Below are positions 21,745-32,893 of a DNA stretch of 64,000 bases, piece after piece (position 1 is the first letter of the stretch; each line of letters begins with the position of its first letter). The stretch spans positions 1 to 64,000 of the forward strand of contig OZ287705.1 of the NCBI GenBank assembly GCA_965649825.1, in the 5' to 3' direction. The position numbers were made by a program, and so were the translations under genes. The notes beneath the pieces were generated by a model. The model was not told the origin of the DNA. It saw only the letters and a list, made by a program, of their open reading frames with translations, and did not search any database. This DNA is from Penicillus capitatus (Eukaryota; Chlorophyta).

Positions 21745-23690
21745 TTCCGTCCAAAGTAAAACGTAACCGCGTCGTTACCGGCACCAAAACGAACGTGTTT
21801 GACGAATGGGTTTACAACGTGTGTTTCGGGAGCGCATTGGAGTGGGAAACCAAATGGTCATAACATCTTCGGAATAATTCTTAGCATTCTTATTGCATCA
21901 TTCTGTTGCTGACAGAGGTATTGATTTGGATTTCCTGAGTGGATATTTTCGATCATCGCGGGGATCAGTGGATCTTTACTGTCATAGTATTTGATGTAAA
22001 GAGTATTGATTTCGCTTCTTTGCTGATCTAAGGCTGCAGCAACCAACGCGATATGTACCATGCTCGCTCAACTCAGATCTTCTCACTGTATGCCAAAACT
22101 CTGGCGAGAGATAATAAACCTTACATGTGTTTCAGCTTCTGTCACAAAGCACATCGTAGAGCCAGACTTGAGGGCAAGATGCACATTTGATCTTTCGAGA
22201 GAGTGTCAGTCATTAACATGCTACAAAACTGCCTACATTATGAACGTCGTGTTTGTGGTTTAGAATTGCGCGTGTGAATACGGCATCGGAGGACACGAAA
22301 TTTTGTATCGCGTGTGTGTCTGGTAGAGTGGAAGTAGTGGTCGTCTGCATACGACGTGCGTCGTTCTGACCCACCTGTGCAGCAGACAGAGTAAGCGTGG
22401 TGCGTTCCTCGGCGTTCTATCCAGGTGCGTACGTTCTAAAGAAATCCTCGCAACGAGGCAGCAAGTCTCCCCCGGTGATGTTAAACGGCGTGTTGCCACT
22501 AGGTCGTTTTCGTTTCACGGCAAGAAAGCCTCGCGGGAGACCGTTGTGGGCCGAGGAAAGATCACCGTCTGACTGTGGAAGATCATCATCTCGGAGAAAG
22601 GAAGAGTGGATCGGCAGTCGTTAGCGAAGTCTGCAATGGAAGAGAGGCGAAGAAGATTTAATTTGTTTGGAAGAGGTCAGTCGGTTCTTCGTTGCCGACT
22701 CTTCACCGGGCGACAAGGACGAGGAGGACATCTGCGAGCAGGTTTACGTTTTGAAGACGTTTGGGCGCGTTGTCCTCAGTTGTTGCGGACGGCGCTGCGT
22801 GGTTTTTCGTTCTTTTGGCGTCGGAACACGAGACCGACTTCCACTTTCTCTACGCGACATACCTTTTGGGCGCGTTGTCCTCAGCTGCTGCGCACAGCAC
22901 TGCGTCGTCTTAGATTCTTTCCGGTGCATCAAGTAAGCGCGGTATGGAGTTGCGAAGAAGTGAGTGACGGCGATCATTTCAATCCCTGGTAATAAGAAGA
23001 TAGCTTACAGATAGATTATTTGATTATTTGTCATCAGATCTATACCTGACAGCTGCTGTTTTGATTTGTTTCATCAGACTTAGTTTTAAATAAGTGGGTG
23101 TCTGTCTGGAGAACCGGATCTCGGAATTCTAATGAGGACTCGTGGAGAATAATTGTTTTCTTATTTCAAAGTCTGCATCATGTTGGCTAATGCAATGCAC
23201 ATCTGTCTCTTTTCAATTCATTGTCCAACTCGTTATGTTGTCTGCCAAGATGCGACGGAACTCCCGTTGCAGATTTAGCTGGTTATCGTTGCAAACTTAT
23301 GGAACAGTGCGTTATATCTCCGACTTCAGATAATGCGTTCTTTGCATCTTTATTGTCTGCATTTCATTCTGTTGAAAATAAAGAGGAAGTGATTTCACCA
23401 GTGTGTGATCTGCGCCTGAGGAAATCCTACTTTTTCAGAATTGTCTTGATCGTCAATGTCGAATAACACTCTCACCACTCAATCAGAAATAACACACGAA
23501 TGGCAGTGAACTTCATATCTTGTCCATTTGCCCTTAATGACTTGTCCGCGACACAGCGTATTGAGTACACGTATTGAATACTGCAAGTTGTGATGCGCAC
23601 GAACTCCGCATCGACGGAAAGGAATCGAATGTTGTGCACTCCCTGCGAATGAGAATTATGAAGATTGAGTGTTCACTGCGTATCGCATTT
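21745..23690. other. Gene-poor, A/T-richer stretch
   Basis: Mostly without convincing coding sequence. Exceptions are a short KPRGRP AT-hook-like motif in a plus frame at 22397-22624 and a plus frame near 22690-22760 reading FVADSSPGDKDEEDICEQVY. Contains the 105-bp tandem repeat listed separately. Confidence 0.35.
22761..22920. repeat. 105-bp imperfect direct repeat
   Basis: TTGGGCGCGTTGTCCTCAG followed by a similar CTGCGT-ending stretch occurs at 22761 and again at 22866. The 105-bp spacing equals 35 codons and keeps the frame, so a plus frame through it repeats WARCPQLLRTALR. Whether the frame is translated is unknown. Confidence 0.7.
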
Positions 23691-24395
23691 TTATTTCTGT
23701 TCTGGAATTGACTGTTGAAGTGTCACATTTCTAACCAGATTGTCTATCCTGTGCTGCCTGGCTTGCGCTGGACATTCGTCGTCCAGTATTCCGAGTTCAG
23801 AGTCGAAGTTAAATGCTTGAAGATGTATAACGAAGCATGTCCTTTCTCTGAGCTCCAGAAGGGAGTCGGGCAAAACAGAAGAACGGCACTGATAGAACGC
23901 ACTCTGTGATTGCCCCCGGTTTGTTTTCGCGGCAGATGTTGTCGCTTTAATACTCTGTGGTTTACTCATGATGTAAAGAGATATTTGCTTTGCTTGCTTG
24001 ACATCTGTCTGTCGAGGGCTTCGTCGCAAACCGGACACCGCATCGACCTCGCACTCGCCTCATGTCACAGCGCTGTGAAGATGTCACATCAGAAGGTACG
24101 TAGCTTGTATCTTTCTGGCAGTATGGAAACAGACACCAAGCGCTGCCGTCAATGCCTTCAAACACCTCGCTGTGCTCTCTGCGTAATAGGAACCGCAAAG
24201 ACGGAGGAACACGAAGCGAGATTCGCTGAGAATTCGTTTCTGACGTTCAGGCCATTCTTCCGTCACTAAGCGCCGCACGACTGCTGCTGTGAAGTAAGTA
24301 TCCCAGAGTTCGTTGTGGCCAGCCAGCCTTTGTAGCCATTTTGTCCTGTGGGGTTTCTTTTCTATGGCGGGGCGCTCGATGAGGGAATGAATGTT

Positions 24396-25020
24396 TTAGT
24401 GTCCAGCGCGAAAATGGACGACAGATGTGACGTCGTCATTCAATGCAGACGAGCAGAGAATGCGCAACTGTAAAGCACCTGTCGCTGTCATCACTGTAGA
24501 GAACGTCGCGTGTTGTTGACGGAGTCCATCTGCTGTTGTTTCATTGGTTCCATCGCCCAACGAGGCTCCACGATCATCCGTCTCTTGTACGCGACGGAGA
24601 GTGACCTCTGTCGCTGCTGGGATCGTAGAAGCGCGCCTCTGATACTTTCGTGATCCGTCAGTCGAACTCGTCTCTGCCCGAGAGAGCATGAGAAGTGTTT
24701 CAAACATGAGTTGCTCTTACACAACTGAGCGCCGACACTCATGGCGAACTTGACAGACGAATGCAGAGGTGGATACTGTTTGCTGCATTCGCTCTGTTCA
24801 GACAGATTGACAAGGAAGAAGAACAACAGCCATTCAAAAGCGGCATGACAAGCACGGCTCGTGGCAAGAATAGAAGCACAGATAATCAACCCGGCAACAT
24901 TGTGTTGACCACAGAGAGCATGAAAGCCACAAGAACGGCAAGAAACAGAAACGGTTTATATCGGACAAGCCGGCACAACATCAGGATCATCGACAACAGC
25001 AACGTCCGCCAAATGTTACC
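24396..25020 (-). CDS. Small secreted/membrane protein, family copy
   Basis: Two-exon candidate. Near 24900-24990 the minus strand reads a hydrophobic run (FLFLAVLVAFMLSVVNTML) that would act as signal or anchor. A Cys-containing exon follows (SVKFAMSVGAQLCKS), and then an intron beginning GTAAGAGC near 24720 and ending at about 24638. The last exon reads ETDDRGASLGDGTNETTADG, FSTVMTATGALQLRIL and ends VVHFRAGH. The last exon resembles the beta-like tail of the neighbouring gene at 25139-25788 (signal peptide, Thr/Val-rich tail). N-terminal frame is uncertain because of conflicting indels against the 62.7-kb copy. No known family. Confidence 0.5.
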
Positions 25021-25138
25021 CTCGCCCATTCTCATTCAGGGCGTCCATTGCTTGCGTACTTAACGAAATGATCATCCGTTAAGTACGTTTTCAACGACGC
25101 GCCTTAGCGGAAACTAAAAAATGATGTGATGGGACTGG

Positions 25139-25788
25139 CTACTGGGTAAGGGTAGCAGTTTGGCGCAAGGGAGTCGTCGACTCGAGGACTCCGTCGTCAA
25201 CACGCAGTCCAGTACCCGTCATGCGCGTTTCGTCGATCATGGACCAGACGAACGAAACGACCGTGTTCGTGCGTTCCAGTATGATGCTGCCAGCGAACAC
25301 ACACGTCTCCCTGACGAATTGTGCCGCCAGGGTGAGAGGAGTCCTAGGGTCGTGAAGTATCGCAACGGTAGAGAAGCCCGTTCCTACGATAAGGAAGTGT
25401 GTTAGCGTGAGTAAATGCAGAGCCTCATGGGTGCACCTTGATAGACGCTTTCCGTCACGGCAGACATGTTGAAGTGGTAAACAGGACTGCCGAGGAGACT
25501 ATCAGACACTTCCCAGGCCCCATCACTCGGAGGTTCGCACACTCGGGGCTCGTCAGGTTCCGAAATCTGTGATTGTATGAATTCATCTTCGTACACTTGC
25601 AGCAATTCAATCTCGTATGCTTCTGCAGACGCCTGTGCAAACTCAACTTCATGCGCTTCGGCAGCCGTCCACAAGGCGGCGGCCGTTACGAGGGCGACGA
25701 GGAAAACTGCATACAGACAACGTTGCGTTATCGGGTTGACGGCACACGTTGCGGCGAATTTTGCCTTACGTTTGCAAAGGGCCACCAT
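25139..25788 (-). CDS. Secreted protein with N-terminal signal anchor, family copy 1
   Basis: Two exons, 25437-25788 and 25139-25383, joined by a 53-nt GT-AG intron (25384-25436, phase 1). Residues 20-45 form a hydrophobic segment (CLYAVFLVALVTAAALWTA) ending in an A-x-A-like site, so a signal peptide or anchor. An acidic linker (LQVYEDEFIQSQISEPDEP) follows, and then a likely beta-rich tail: VAILHDPRTPLTLAAQF, TCVFAGSI, NTVVSFVWSMIDETRMTGTG. The paralog at 63435-63994 keeps the same plan. A TATATAAA motif lies about 135 bp upstream of the ATG. Function unknown; export to cell surface or an endomembrane compartment is inferred from the N-terminus. Confidence 0.7.
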
Positions 25789-25919
25789 GGCTTTCGTCTT
25801 CGAAAAAATGTTTCGTGGGACGACCGTGTTGCGAAAACTGGTAGAAACGTTCGGTCTCCGGGTCGGAAGAGAATGTCGAAGTCGCGTTCAAAGTCTATAC
25901 GCGAGGACCCTTTCCGTTG

Positions 25920-25932
25920 CGTTTATATAGCA
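25920..25932 (-). promoter_or_regulatory. TATA box upstream of secreted protein gene
   Basis: GCTATATAAACG on the minus strand, about 135 bp upstream of the ATG at 25788. Position and sequence fit a TATA promoter; no initiator was assigned. Confidence 0.45.
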
Positions 25933-27709
25933 ATCATGACTAAGCGTTACGTGGGTTACAGGTAATTGAAATGCGCGATTGGGCGACGAAAGGGCCATAT
26001 GAACGTGCTGTCGTCCGACACATTCCCGAAATTCGAGTTTCGAACCACGAGGACACGTCTTGCATCAGTAGGCAATAACAGTCTCCAGACATGTCGCGTT
26101 CTGCCCGTCAAGGAAGTCAAACACACTGTGTCGAAGTCATTGTCGCCAGGGCCCGATACTAAATGAGAAGGATAGATGCACAGAACTGTATTCCTTCGAA
26201 CCACGACTGTCACAGAATGCTTCTTCTGCCTTGAAGATTCAAAGAGAGCTATACAGACTTACCTATCAGCCGAGCAGGCAATAGTTCGTCTTCGATCAAT
26301 ACCCAATGCGTTTGTGCACAAGCGCATTCGTCGTGTGAGAGGTTAACTGCACGTGGAGTTGAAATCGACTTCCTTTGCGCACGTCGTCTGGGCTGAGCCC
26401 CGAGAAGGTCAGTCGGCGGAGATGGATGTCCGGTGGATGCGCGAAGATGTGATCCTTCTTCGAGTTCTGTCTTTCTGTTGTCGCGCTTATTGAATCATAT
26501 TATGTCAGACGTCGACGTCGAGAACGGTTGTTCACATTTGCCTGTTTCCATACAGCATTGGCTGTCTGTGGATAAAGTGCAGACTGTATGGCGTCACGAC
26601 CTAGGGAGACTGTTTTTCTGTTCAATACGGTCATCTTTGGATGATTCGTTCCACGTGCTCAGACATCCATCAGTGTTCCAGACTGCACATTGTCTAGAGG
26701 TCTCTTTAGTTTATGGCCTAAAGTAATTCGCCAGAGTGACTCTCTATTCTGCCTACTCATCGAGAGATAAAGACCCAGAGAACACCGATCTTCCGAAACG
26801 CCTCGCCGGCGACGTTTGCTCACACGGCCAATCGTGTACGTTCGTTCTCTGCTGAACTGTGAGGCAGAGAGGGTTGACAAAGATAGCAAACTCTATCCAT
26901 AGACGTGTATGGGAAATTCTGCAAAGAGGAGTCCACGAATTCGAAATCGAACACGCAACTCGCGTAAACTAAGAGCATTGTTCAACTTAGTAGATCAGAG
27001 GAGAAGACGACGCTGCCGCTCGAGTGATCTCCATTTGGAGACTTAGGAAGTATGCCGTCGCCATCGCCGTTGGCATCTGGGTCAGATGCAACCTGTCCAC
27101 GGTTCATGAATGAATAGATGCCAAAATCTTTGAAACTGAGAGACGAAGACGGTGCCTTCCTTTCAAGTAACTGGCGAGTCTGTCATCTGCTGCCGCACCT
27201 GTCGATCGGAAAGCGCTCAGTTCCCGCAAAATCGCTACGGGTTAAGTACTCCCGGGATCAAATCCCAGCGGCGGTATATTTTCTGTTATCGCATCTAATC
27301 CTCTTCCAGGTTACACAGATGTGACAGCCGATGAACGTGATGTTTGTTATTCGAGATGTCCGAACCGCGCAACCCCTGATCCAGACAATCGATATGTCGC
27401 TGAGTCAAAACCAGGTTCTTATCCGTACGACTGGCGAACGTGACTGAAGTCTTCGGCGTTAACAGTGGTGACGTCGATGTCGATCACGACGCCGACGGTG
27501 ACTCAGTGTTCGAGCCAAGGTCCTCTGGTTCCGTGGATTAAGACGTCACGTCACACGTCACGTCAGGTGTCTGTCGCTATCCCTGCCGATAACCGCACGC
27601 AACTGCGTTGTCTGCATGCGAAGGCGACGGAATTGGTCAGGGCAACGAACCCGAAATCCCCATATTCAGGCATGTGTGTCGCTAAACAGCGCACAGGGCG
27701 TTCTGCCCA
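25933..27709. other. Intergenic, no gene supported
   Basis: Short frames only. A 97-residue plus frame (26433-26726, SDVDVENGCSHLPVSIQHW) is the best but has no paralog or domain. Confidence 0.35.
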
Positions 27710-30051
27710 ATGACACTCGTAAACAAACAGCCGGACGTTACGTTTTGCCTAGATCCGCAGCAGCGAATTGGAATAGCCCTCGAACTTACAGACATGTCAA
27801 ACCCGCGCCCAACGAAGTCCTCTGCTTTTGACTCCGGTCCGAGAACCGACGACACTCGCCGAGAGCGACCGTCGCCGGAGGGGAGAAGATTCAAGCTGCC
27901 CAGAAGCAAAAGAATAGGGTCGAGGGGTTCGGGAGAGCATGAAAGAAGACGCGTGGACTCGACTCCAGATTCAGTTGTCCCGTCACCCATCGGCTCGTCT
28001 TCTTCCCGTACCGCCACCATTCCTAACACTCCAGTTCTGTGATACTGGCTGCCGAGCAGACCAGTCGGCGAGAATGGGAGGACACTCGGTGCCCTTTCAC
28101 GCTTCGGCAATACCGCCGAGATCATCAAGTCTGCCTCCTACCCTCGTGAGAGACCCGCGCATCTCTCCCCTGCATCATCGCATCTATATGCGTATTTGGT
28201 CAGAGCGAGGCACAGACATCGCTGTCCAGACTCGGCGACAAGGGAAGTGCTCATGTGGAGTTCTTGATGCAACTCAACTCGCTCAAGGATGGTCGGATGT
28301 TCGCCGGCAGGTACGTCGCCGACGATAAGGTTCTGTCCACGAGGATGTGTGACCTTGCAGGTATCGGCTCGAGGAGCAAAGGATCCAAGGAAAACCGCAC
28401 TGTCGCTACGCCGTTGAGAAATCCAACGGCCATCGCGTTTTTCTCAAGTTTTTCCCGCGCGATTCGACAGATTTTGAAAACGCTGTGGAAATCTACAGCG
28501 CATTAGATTCAGGAAACTCGCACATCAATAGGCAAACCCACTCACTACCCACAGTTCTCCTGCTGAAAGCCTTCGATCTTCGTTCAGACTGATAGAAACC
28601 ATCGAAGGCATCTACGGCTTCCCTCCGTGTCTCGTCCTGGAGAGAGGCGACTACAGACTCGCAGAGAGAATCGCGAAAGGGCAGATGTCGCTCATCGATC
28701 AGAAGGCCATTCTCAATTCGGTATGTCCCCCGTTCGACAATGCCGTCGACGCCGATCGTTTCTCCAGGTGCTCGAGGCGCTCGATCACATCCACTCCAGA
28801 GGAATCACTCATGGCAATCTCGACCCATCACATCTTCTGTGGTTCGCCGCCGAGTGTTCCTGGAAACTGGTCGACCTCGAGTACGCATCGCGAGATGGCC
28901 GAGCAGCTGCACAGAACGAACCGAGCAGATACGCATCTCCAGAGTTCAGTCAGGCAAAGAGACGATCGAGGACTCCGATCAGACTCGCTCCGTCGGCAGA
29001 CATGTGGTCGTTCGGCGTCATCGCCTTCGAGGTCTTGACCTGTGCGTCGTCTCTCTCCCGCAACGGTCTCCCAATGCGGTCCGTCTGTTCCCCTCAGGTT
29101 CTTCGGTGGCCGATTCTAGCGGCATCATGGAGTACATCGACGGCAAACTGCAAGAGCCTCCTGCGGACGCAGGGCGGACGCTGGGGAGATGGCTGTCTGC
29201 GAATCCGCGAGGTCGCGTCGACTACGGAAGCGAAGAGCAGAACCTCCGATTCATCCAGACTTTCCTCCACAAGGACCCGGACAACAGGCGGACGGCAGTC
29301 GAGGCGTTGGAGGATCCCCTCTTTCGATCTGCCACGGATCTCTACCAGCGCCAGGACAGCCACGAGATCGTGCGTAACCCCTCACTCATATCCACCCCAC
29401 CAAACGACGGGACTGCTGCAGAACGCCTTGGGCCCTTCGGAGGGGAGGGAAGAGCCTTCGATGCCTGACTGGGTCTGGACCATAGGGATCGTCAACCGCT
29501 TGAAGCTCGTGGTCGATGTGGAGTACCTGCCGAGCGACATCGGCGAGACGCTTCCCTTCTATCTGCGCACAGGCGAGCAGGCATGGATGTTCGACGACGA
29601 CTACCTGCCAAGCCACCCCGTCTATTTCATAAGACTCGGCAAGACATACCGTCTCCACATCCGAGTCACACCTCAATCCGACTCCGCCCTCATCGTCCGA
29701 AAGATTGTCTCCGTCACCGTGAAGCCTCCGGACTCGGATTCTGCCACACTGACTTTAGAACAGCGCCGCAGAGATGACGAGATCGCAGCCTTAGCACTGT
29801 TCCAACCTTCGTTGCTCGGGTCCAGAAGACTGCAAACAAAGTCGCCTCACTGGGGGACCGTCGATGAGAAGTATGTGAGGCTGGAGGTTGGCATCAAGCT
29901 CCTGTTTGGAGAACCAGTATCACGGGAGCTCGAATTTCATAAAGCCATCTACTGTAGAGTAATCGGTCCTGGAAAAAAGCTGAGGTTTCATAAATTTTTG
30001 GGAATGATCAAGAATGAGAACGTTCTGCGTCGTCCTTTTGAGATGGAGTGA
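27710..30051 (+). CDS. Pseudokinase 2 with C-terminal beta-rich domain
   Basis: A Ser/Pro/Arg-rich N-terminal region (27710-28041, probable) precedes the N-lobe at 28204-28505, split by a 50-nt intron (28311-28360) after MFAGR. VAIK-like strand: GHRVFLKFFP. Hinge: CLVLERGDYRLAERI. A 47-nt intron at 28721-28767 separates the hinge exon from LEALDHIHSRGITHGNLDPS, where HGN replaces HRD, and KLVDLEYA replaces DFG, keeping only the Asp. RYASPEF and SADMWSFGVIAFEVLT follow, then an intron at the same place as in the paralogs (about 29041-29098), the C-lobe (FIQTFLHKDPDNRRTAVEAL), another intron (about 29370-29422), and a beta-rich domain (LKLVVDVEYLPSD, DDDYLPSHPVYFI, YVRLEVGIKLLFG) ending RRPFEME. 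The junction between the N-lobe and hinge exons (28505-28592) is not resolved. Confidence 0.82.
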
Positions 30052-31216
30052 AGACGGCGGCCCTTTCCATCAGATCGCGAACGACAGCACTAAATGGCCT
30101 GGACGTGGGGAAGGATAACACAGCTGCACTGGGATATTTGTTGGATGGCGTTTCTGCAGCTCGAAAAGACTGAACTGCCGTTCTGAATCCATCGAAGTTG
30201 TCCAACCCACTGTCTGACCCTATTCGATCAATAATGCGGGATTCAGATGGCAATGATTTGCTTGTGACTGACATGTGCAATGATGAGCTGTGCGATTCGC
30301 GTTGTTTGTCCGTCTCAAAGAGTACCGACCATCCGCCAGCCGCAAAGGACGTCCAGATTGGAACAACGGAGAGCTGCAGCCACGCGTCGCGTCATCCAGC
30401 ATCCACTGCCCGACAAATGAAGTGGAAATCACAGAGATCCGAAAGCAAGGGACAAAGACATCTGCCTCTGGATGGTGAAACAGTGACGATCAGATGGTCT
30501 TCGGGGAAAACGTCACGGCCAGAGAAGATTCTCAGCAGAATGAAGGGCGACTGAGTGTTTTTCTGTTCGGCTGTTTCCCTTCTACGTGTCTTGTCGTTAC
30601 GGAGAGCATGCTTTCCGTGATCAGAATGCCCCATGCAATGGAAGAGACGAGGACATGCGTATACTTGCACCGATTCCCTCTGACGCGGACGTCTACGTCT
30701 CTCGTACACAATACAGGTCGAAACCGTCACGGGAGAACGAGGCAAGAAGACCAAAACGACCTGCACGCGTCTCGTCGTTAACTGCCGTCGACGAGACTTG
30801 TGCTGCAGCGTCGCCTTAGAAGAGCGAAAGCACAAGACGCGTCTCTCGGCGAGCACGGCGCGGCTCCTCATCGAAGGATGTCTCGCTTTCCGGATACTCT
30901 GTCGCTGGTCGAGGCATACCCGTTAAGAGATCCTTTCTCCCGTGACGTTATGTATCACGTCAGCGAAGAACGGAGTGCTGCTGGACATCGCCATCCGTTG
31001 ATGCCATCGTACTTCCGTCCGTACCTTAGAGGCTCCTTATATGTTGCATACGCTTTCGGACGGATCGGCGACACATGGATGACGCGAGGTTCGGCTAGAC
31101 GTTGTCCAAACACGAGGCTTTAGACGAACGCCCCTGGACTCCCCTCTCATGACCTGTCACGAGCATCGAGGGCGACGTCTATCGGGACATGAATTCGGCG
31201 ACCGGGAGGCAAGAGT
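30052..31216. other. Intergenic with short frames
   Basis: Several short plus frames with protein-like ends (30586-30819 reads PIPSDADVYVSRTQYRSKP; 30878-31123 reads FPDTLSLVEAYPLRDPFSRD) but no start, splice chain or domain that can be defended. Confidence 0.3.
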
Positions 31217-32047
31217 GTGTCACTCACACAGATGGAGATGAAACCGACGTGTTACATGGATGCTGTCCAGGATCATGAGCTCGTCTGTCGATTCCTGTCT
31301 ACAAAGAGTCACTTCGAAACCGCAGACTGGATTGCGATGAAGACACAACTTGACAGCAAGGAGAATTTCGAGTCAGATGAGACGCATCGAAAGCGATCTG
31401 TCGTTGGGGAGACGAACAGCGTTTCTCTTCGGTCCCTCTACGCCTTGTGTCGATCAGGATCGCCGTCCGAATGCAGTCGACCTGCACTGGAGCAGCGCAT
31501 TGAAGACATCGCAAATGACCTCGTCGGTAAACGGTACGACCAGATTTGGCCAATGCCGACAAAGATAGCTCTTTCCGTAGAGATTGTCTGGACAGCCTTC
31601 AGCGAGCATCGTTCTCCAGCTCGGCGTCTTCAAGAGACAGTGCTATCTGGTTTTCCTCGTACAGGGACGAGGATACGTCGTCGGGTGCCCACCGGAACCG
31701 CTCTCTTTGGCAGACACTTACCGAAAACCGATGATGCCTGGCTTTGTGTTTCGTCTGTAGACGAAACAGTTTGTGGCCGCAGAATTGAAGACGGCAGTCA
31801 CCGCTGTCCGCATACTGTCCAACCGCACGCCTCCTCGAAATCGCTCCTTCAAGACTTCTACTGGCGGCAGTACACGACAGCGCCACTCAGACAACGGTTT
31901 GAGGACGACGGCTACCCTTCTGCAGATATAAAGTGCCATGCGGCTCTGGCTTCATCATCAGTACTGAATTCCGCCGCGGACTCCTCAAAACGGTGCGGTA
32001 CTGCTTTCCTTATTCTCATGTTTAGACCTGTTCTGCTGGTTAAGTAA
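31217..32047 (+). CDS. Hypothetical protein, 276 residues
   Basis: The longest clean plus frame in this interval. The first half has plausible protein composition (PTCYMDAVQDHELVCRFLS, ALEQRIEDIANDLVGKRYDQ); the second half is Arg/Ser-rich and less convincing and may include intron sequence. Lies between pseudokinases 2 and 3, same strand. No recognisable motif and no paralog in the window. Confidence 0.35.
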   Translation: MSLTQMEMKPTCYMDAVQDHELVCRFLSTKSHFETADWIAMKTQLDSKENFESDETHRKRSVVGETNSVSLRSLYALCRSGSPSECSRPALEQRIEDIANDLVGKRYDQIWPMPTKIALSVEIVWTAFSEHRSPARRLQETVLSGFPRTGTRIRRRVPTGTALFGRHLPKTDDAWLCVSSVDETVCGRRIEDGSHRCPHTVQPHASSKSLLQDFYWRQYTTAPLRQRFEDDGYPSADIKCHAALASSSVLNSAADSSKRCGTAFLILMFRPVLLVK

Positions 32048-32893
32048 TACTGTACTTGACTACTATTACCGCGGCACTATGGCCTACTTATTCCTTTTAG
32101 CTCTGCAAGCCTTTTATACTTTGTTCATATCTGTAGAGTATTCGCAGCCATTGTCAGTAGCTTAGCCACAGTGACAGTGACAACATTATCGATAGCTTGC
32201 CTAGTTTGTGTGATAGTACGGTCGGTCTGTTTGCTCCGTTGGTCTCGCCTAATCCTGCAAAACGTGTAGAGGACTAAAGCAGCCGTGCATCCACAACCAC
32301 CTCCACCTCATGCATCCTGGATTTCCCAGCACAGGTTAGTGTCCCAACCGCCACATGCGTTGTCGCTACGTGGCACGTGTAAGTGGATGTCCGTCTTTAT
32401 CTAGGTTATGGTAGCAGACAAGACAGTGGCCGAGGAAGGAGAGACAGATTCTCAGCCGAAGGCTCGGTGCAGCGACGGAGAGGTTCCCATGAGGCATCGT
32501 CGACAACACATACGCCAACGAGGCGGCAGAGATTGCTGGGCGCCGTCGGCAGACGGCTTCGGTCGTTTCGCCCGCGTCCGCTTTTTGCGTATCGACGCAC
32601 GACCCGCATCTCCGGGAACGTGCTTGATACGCGAGAAACGGCGGGCGCAACCGAACCCGCTGCCACCCAAGCGATCTCTTCGGGCAGAGCGCGAGTAACA
32701 TCAGGTCAATCAACCCTAACACGACCGGTGCAGCAAACTGAACGCGCTCTGTGCAGAAATTGAAGAAGCTGGCGAACTTGGCGCATCCTCTACGCTAACC
32801 GACGTCGGTCCGTCCGAACGCCGAACAGAGGTGAGGCAGCATACATAATCCTTGCCTTGTTGACATGACGTCGCGGTCCAGGCGCACCCCGCG

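Larger units (their letters stand above)
23700..25800. repeat. Secreted-protein block, copy 1
   Basis: About 2 kb that recurs, diverged, at 61990-64000 in the same orientation. Shared landmarks in order: an open stretch DSLLELRERTCFVIHLQAF (minus), a plus frame of 119 residues at 23910-24269 (118 in the other copy with one 3-base deletion), then two minus-strand secreted/membrane protein genes. In-frame length change and conservative replacements in the first frame suggest that part of this flank is coding too. Confidence 0.75.

Noticed and set aside
27190-27285. tRNA-like sequence
   Set aside because: A 7-bp acceptor-like pairing (CTGCCGC with GCGGCGG) and GGGATCAAATCCC are present, but no D-arm or anticodon stem can be drawn and the T-loop is atypical.
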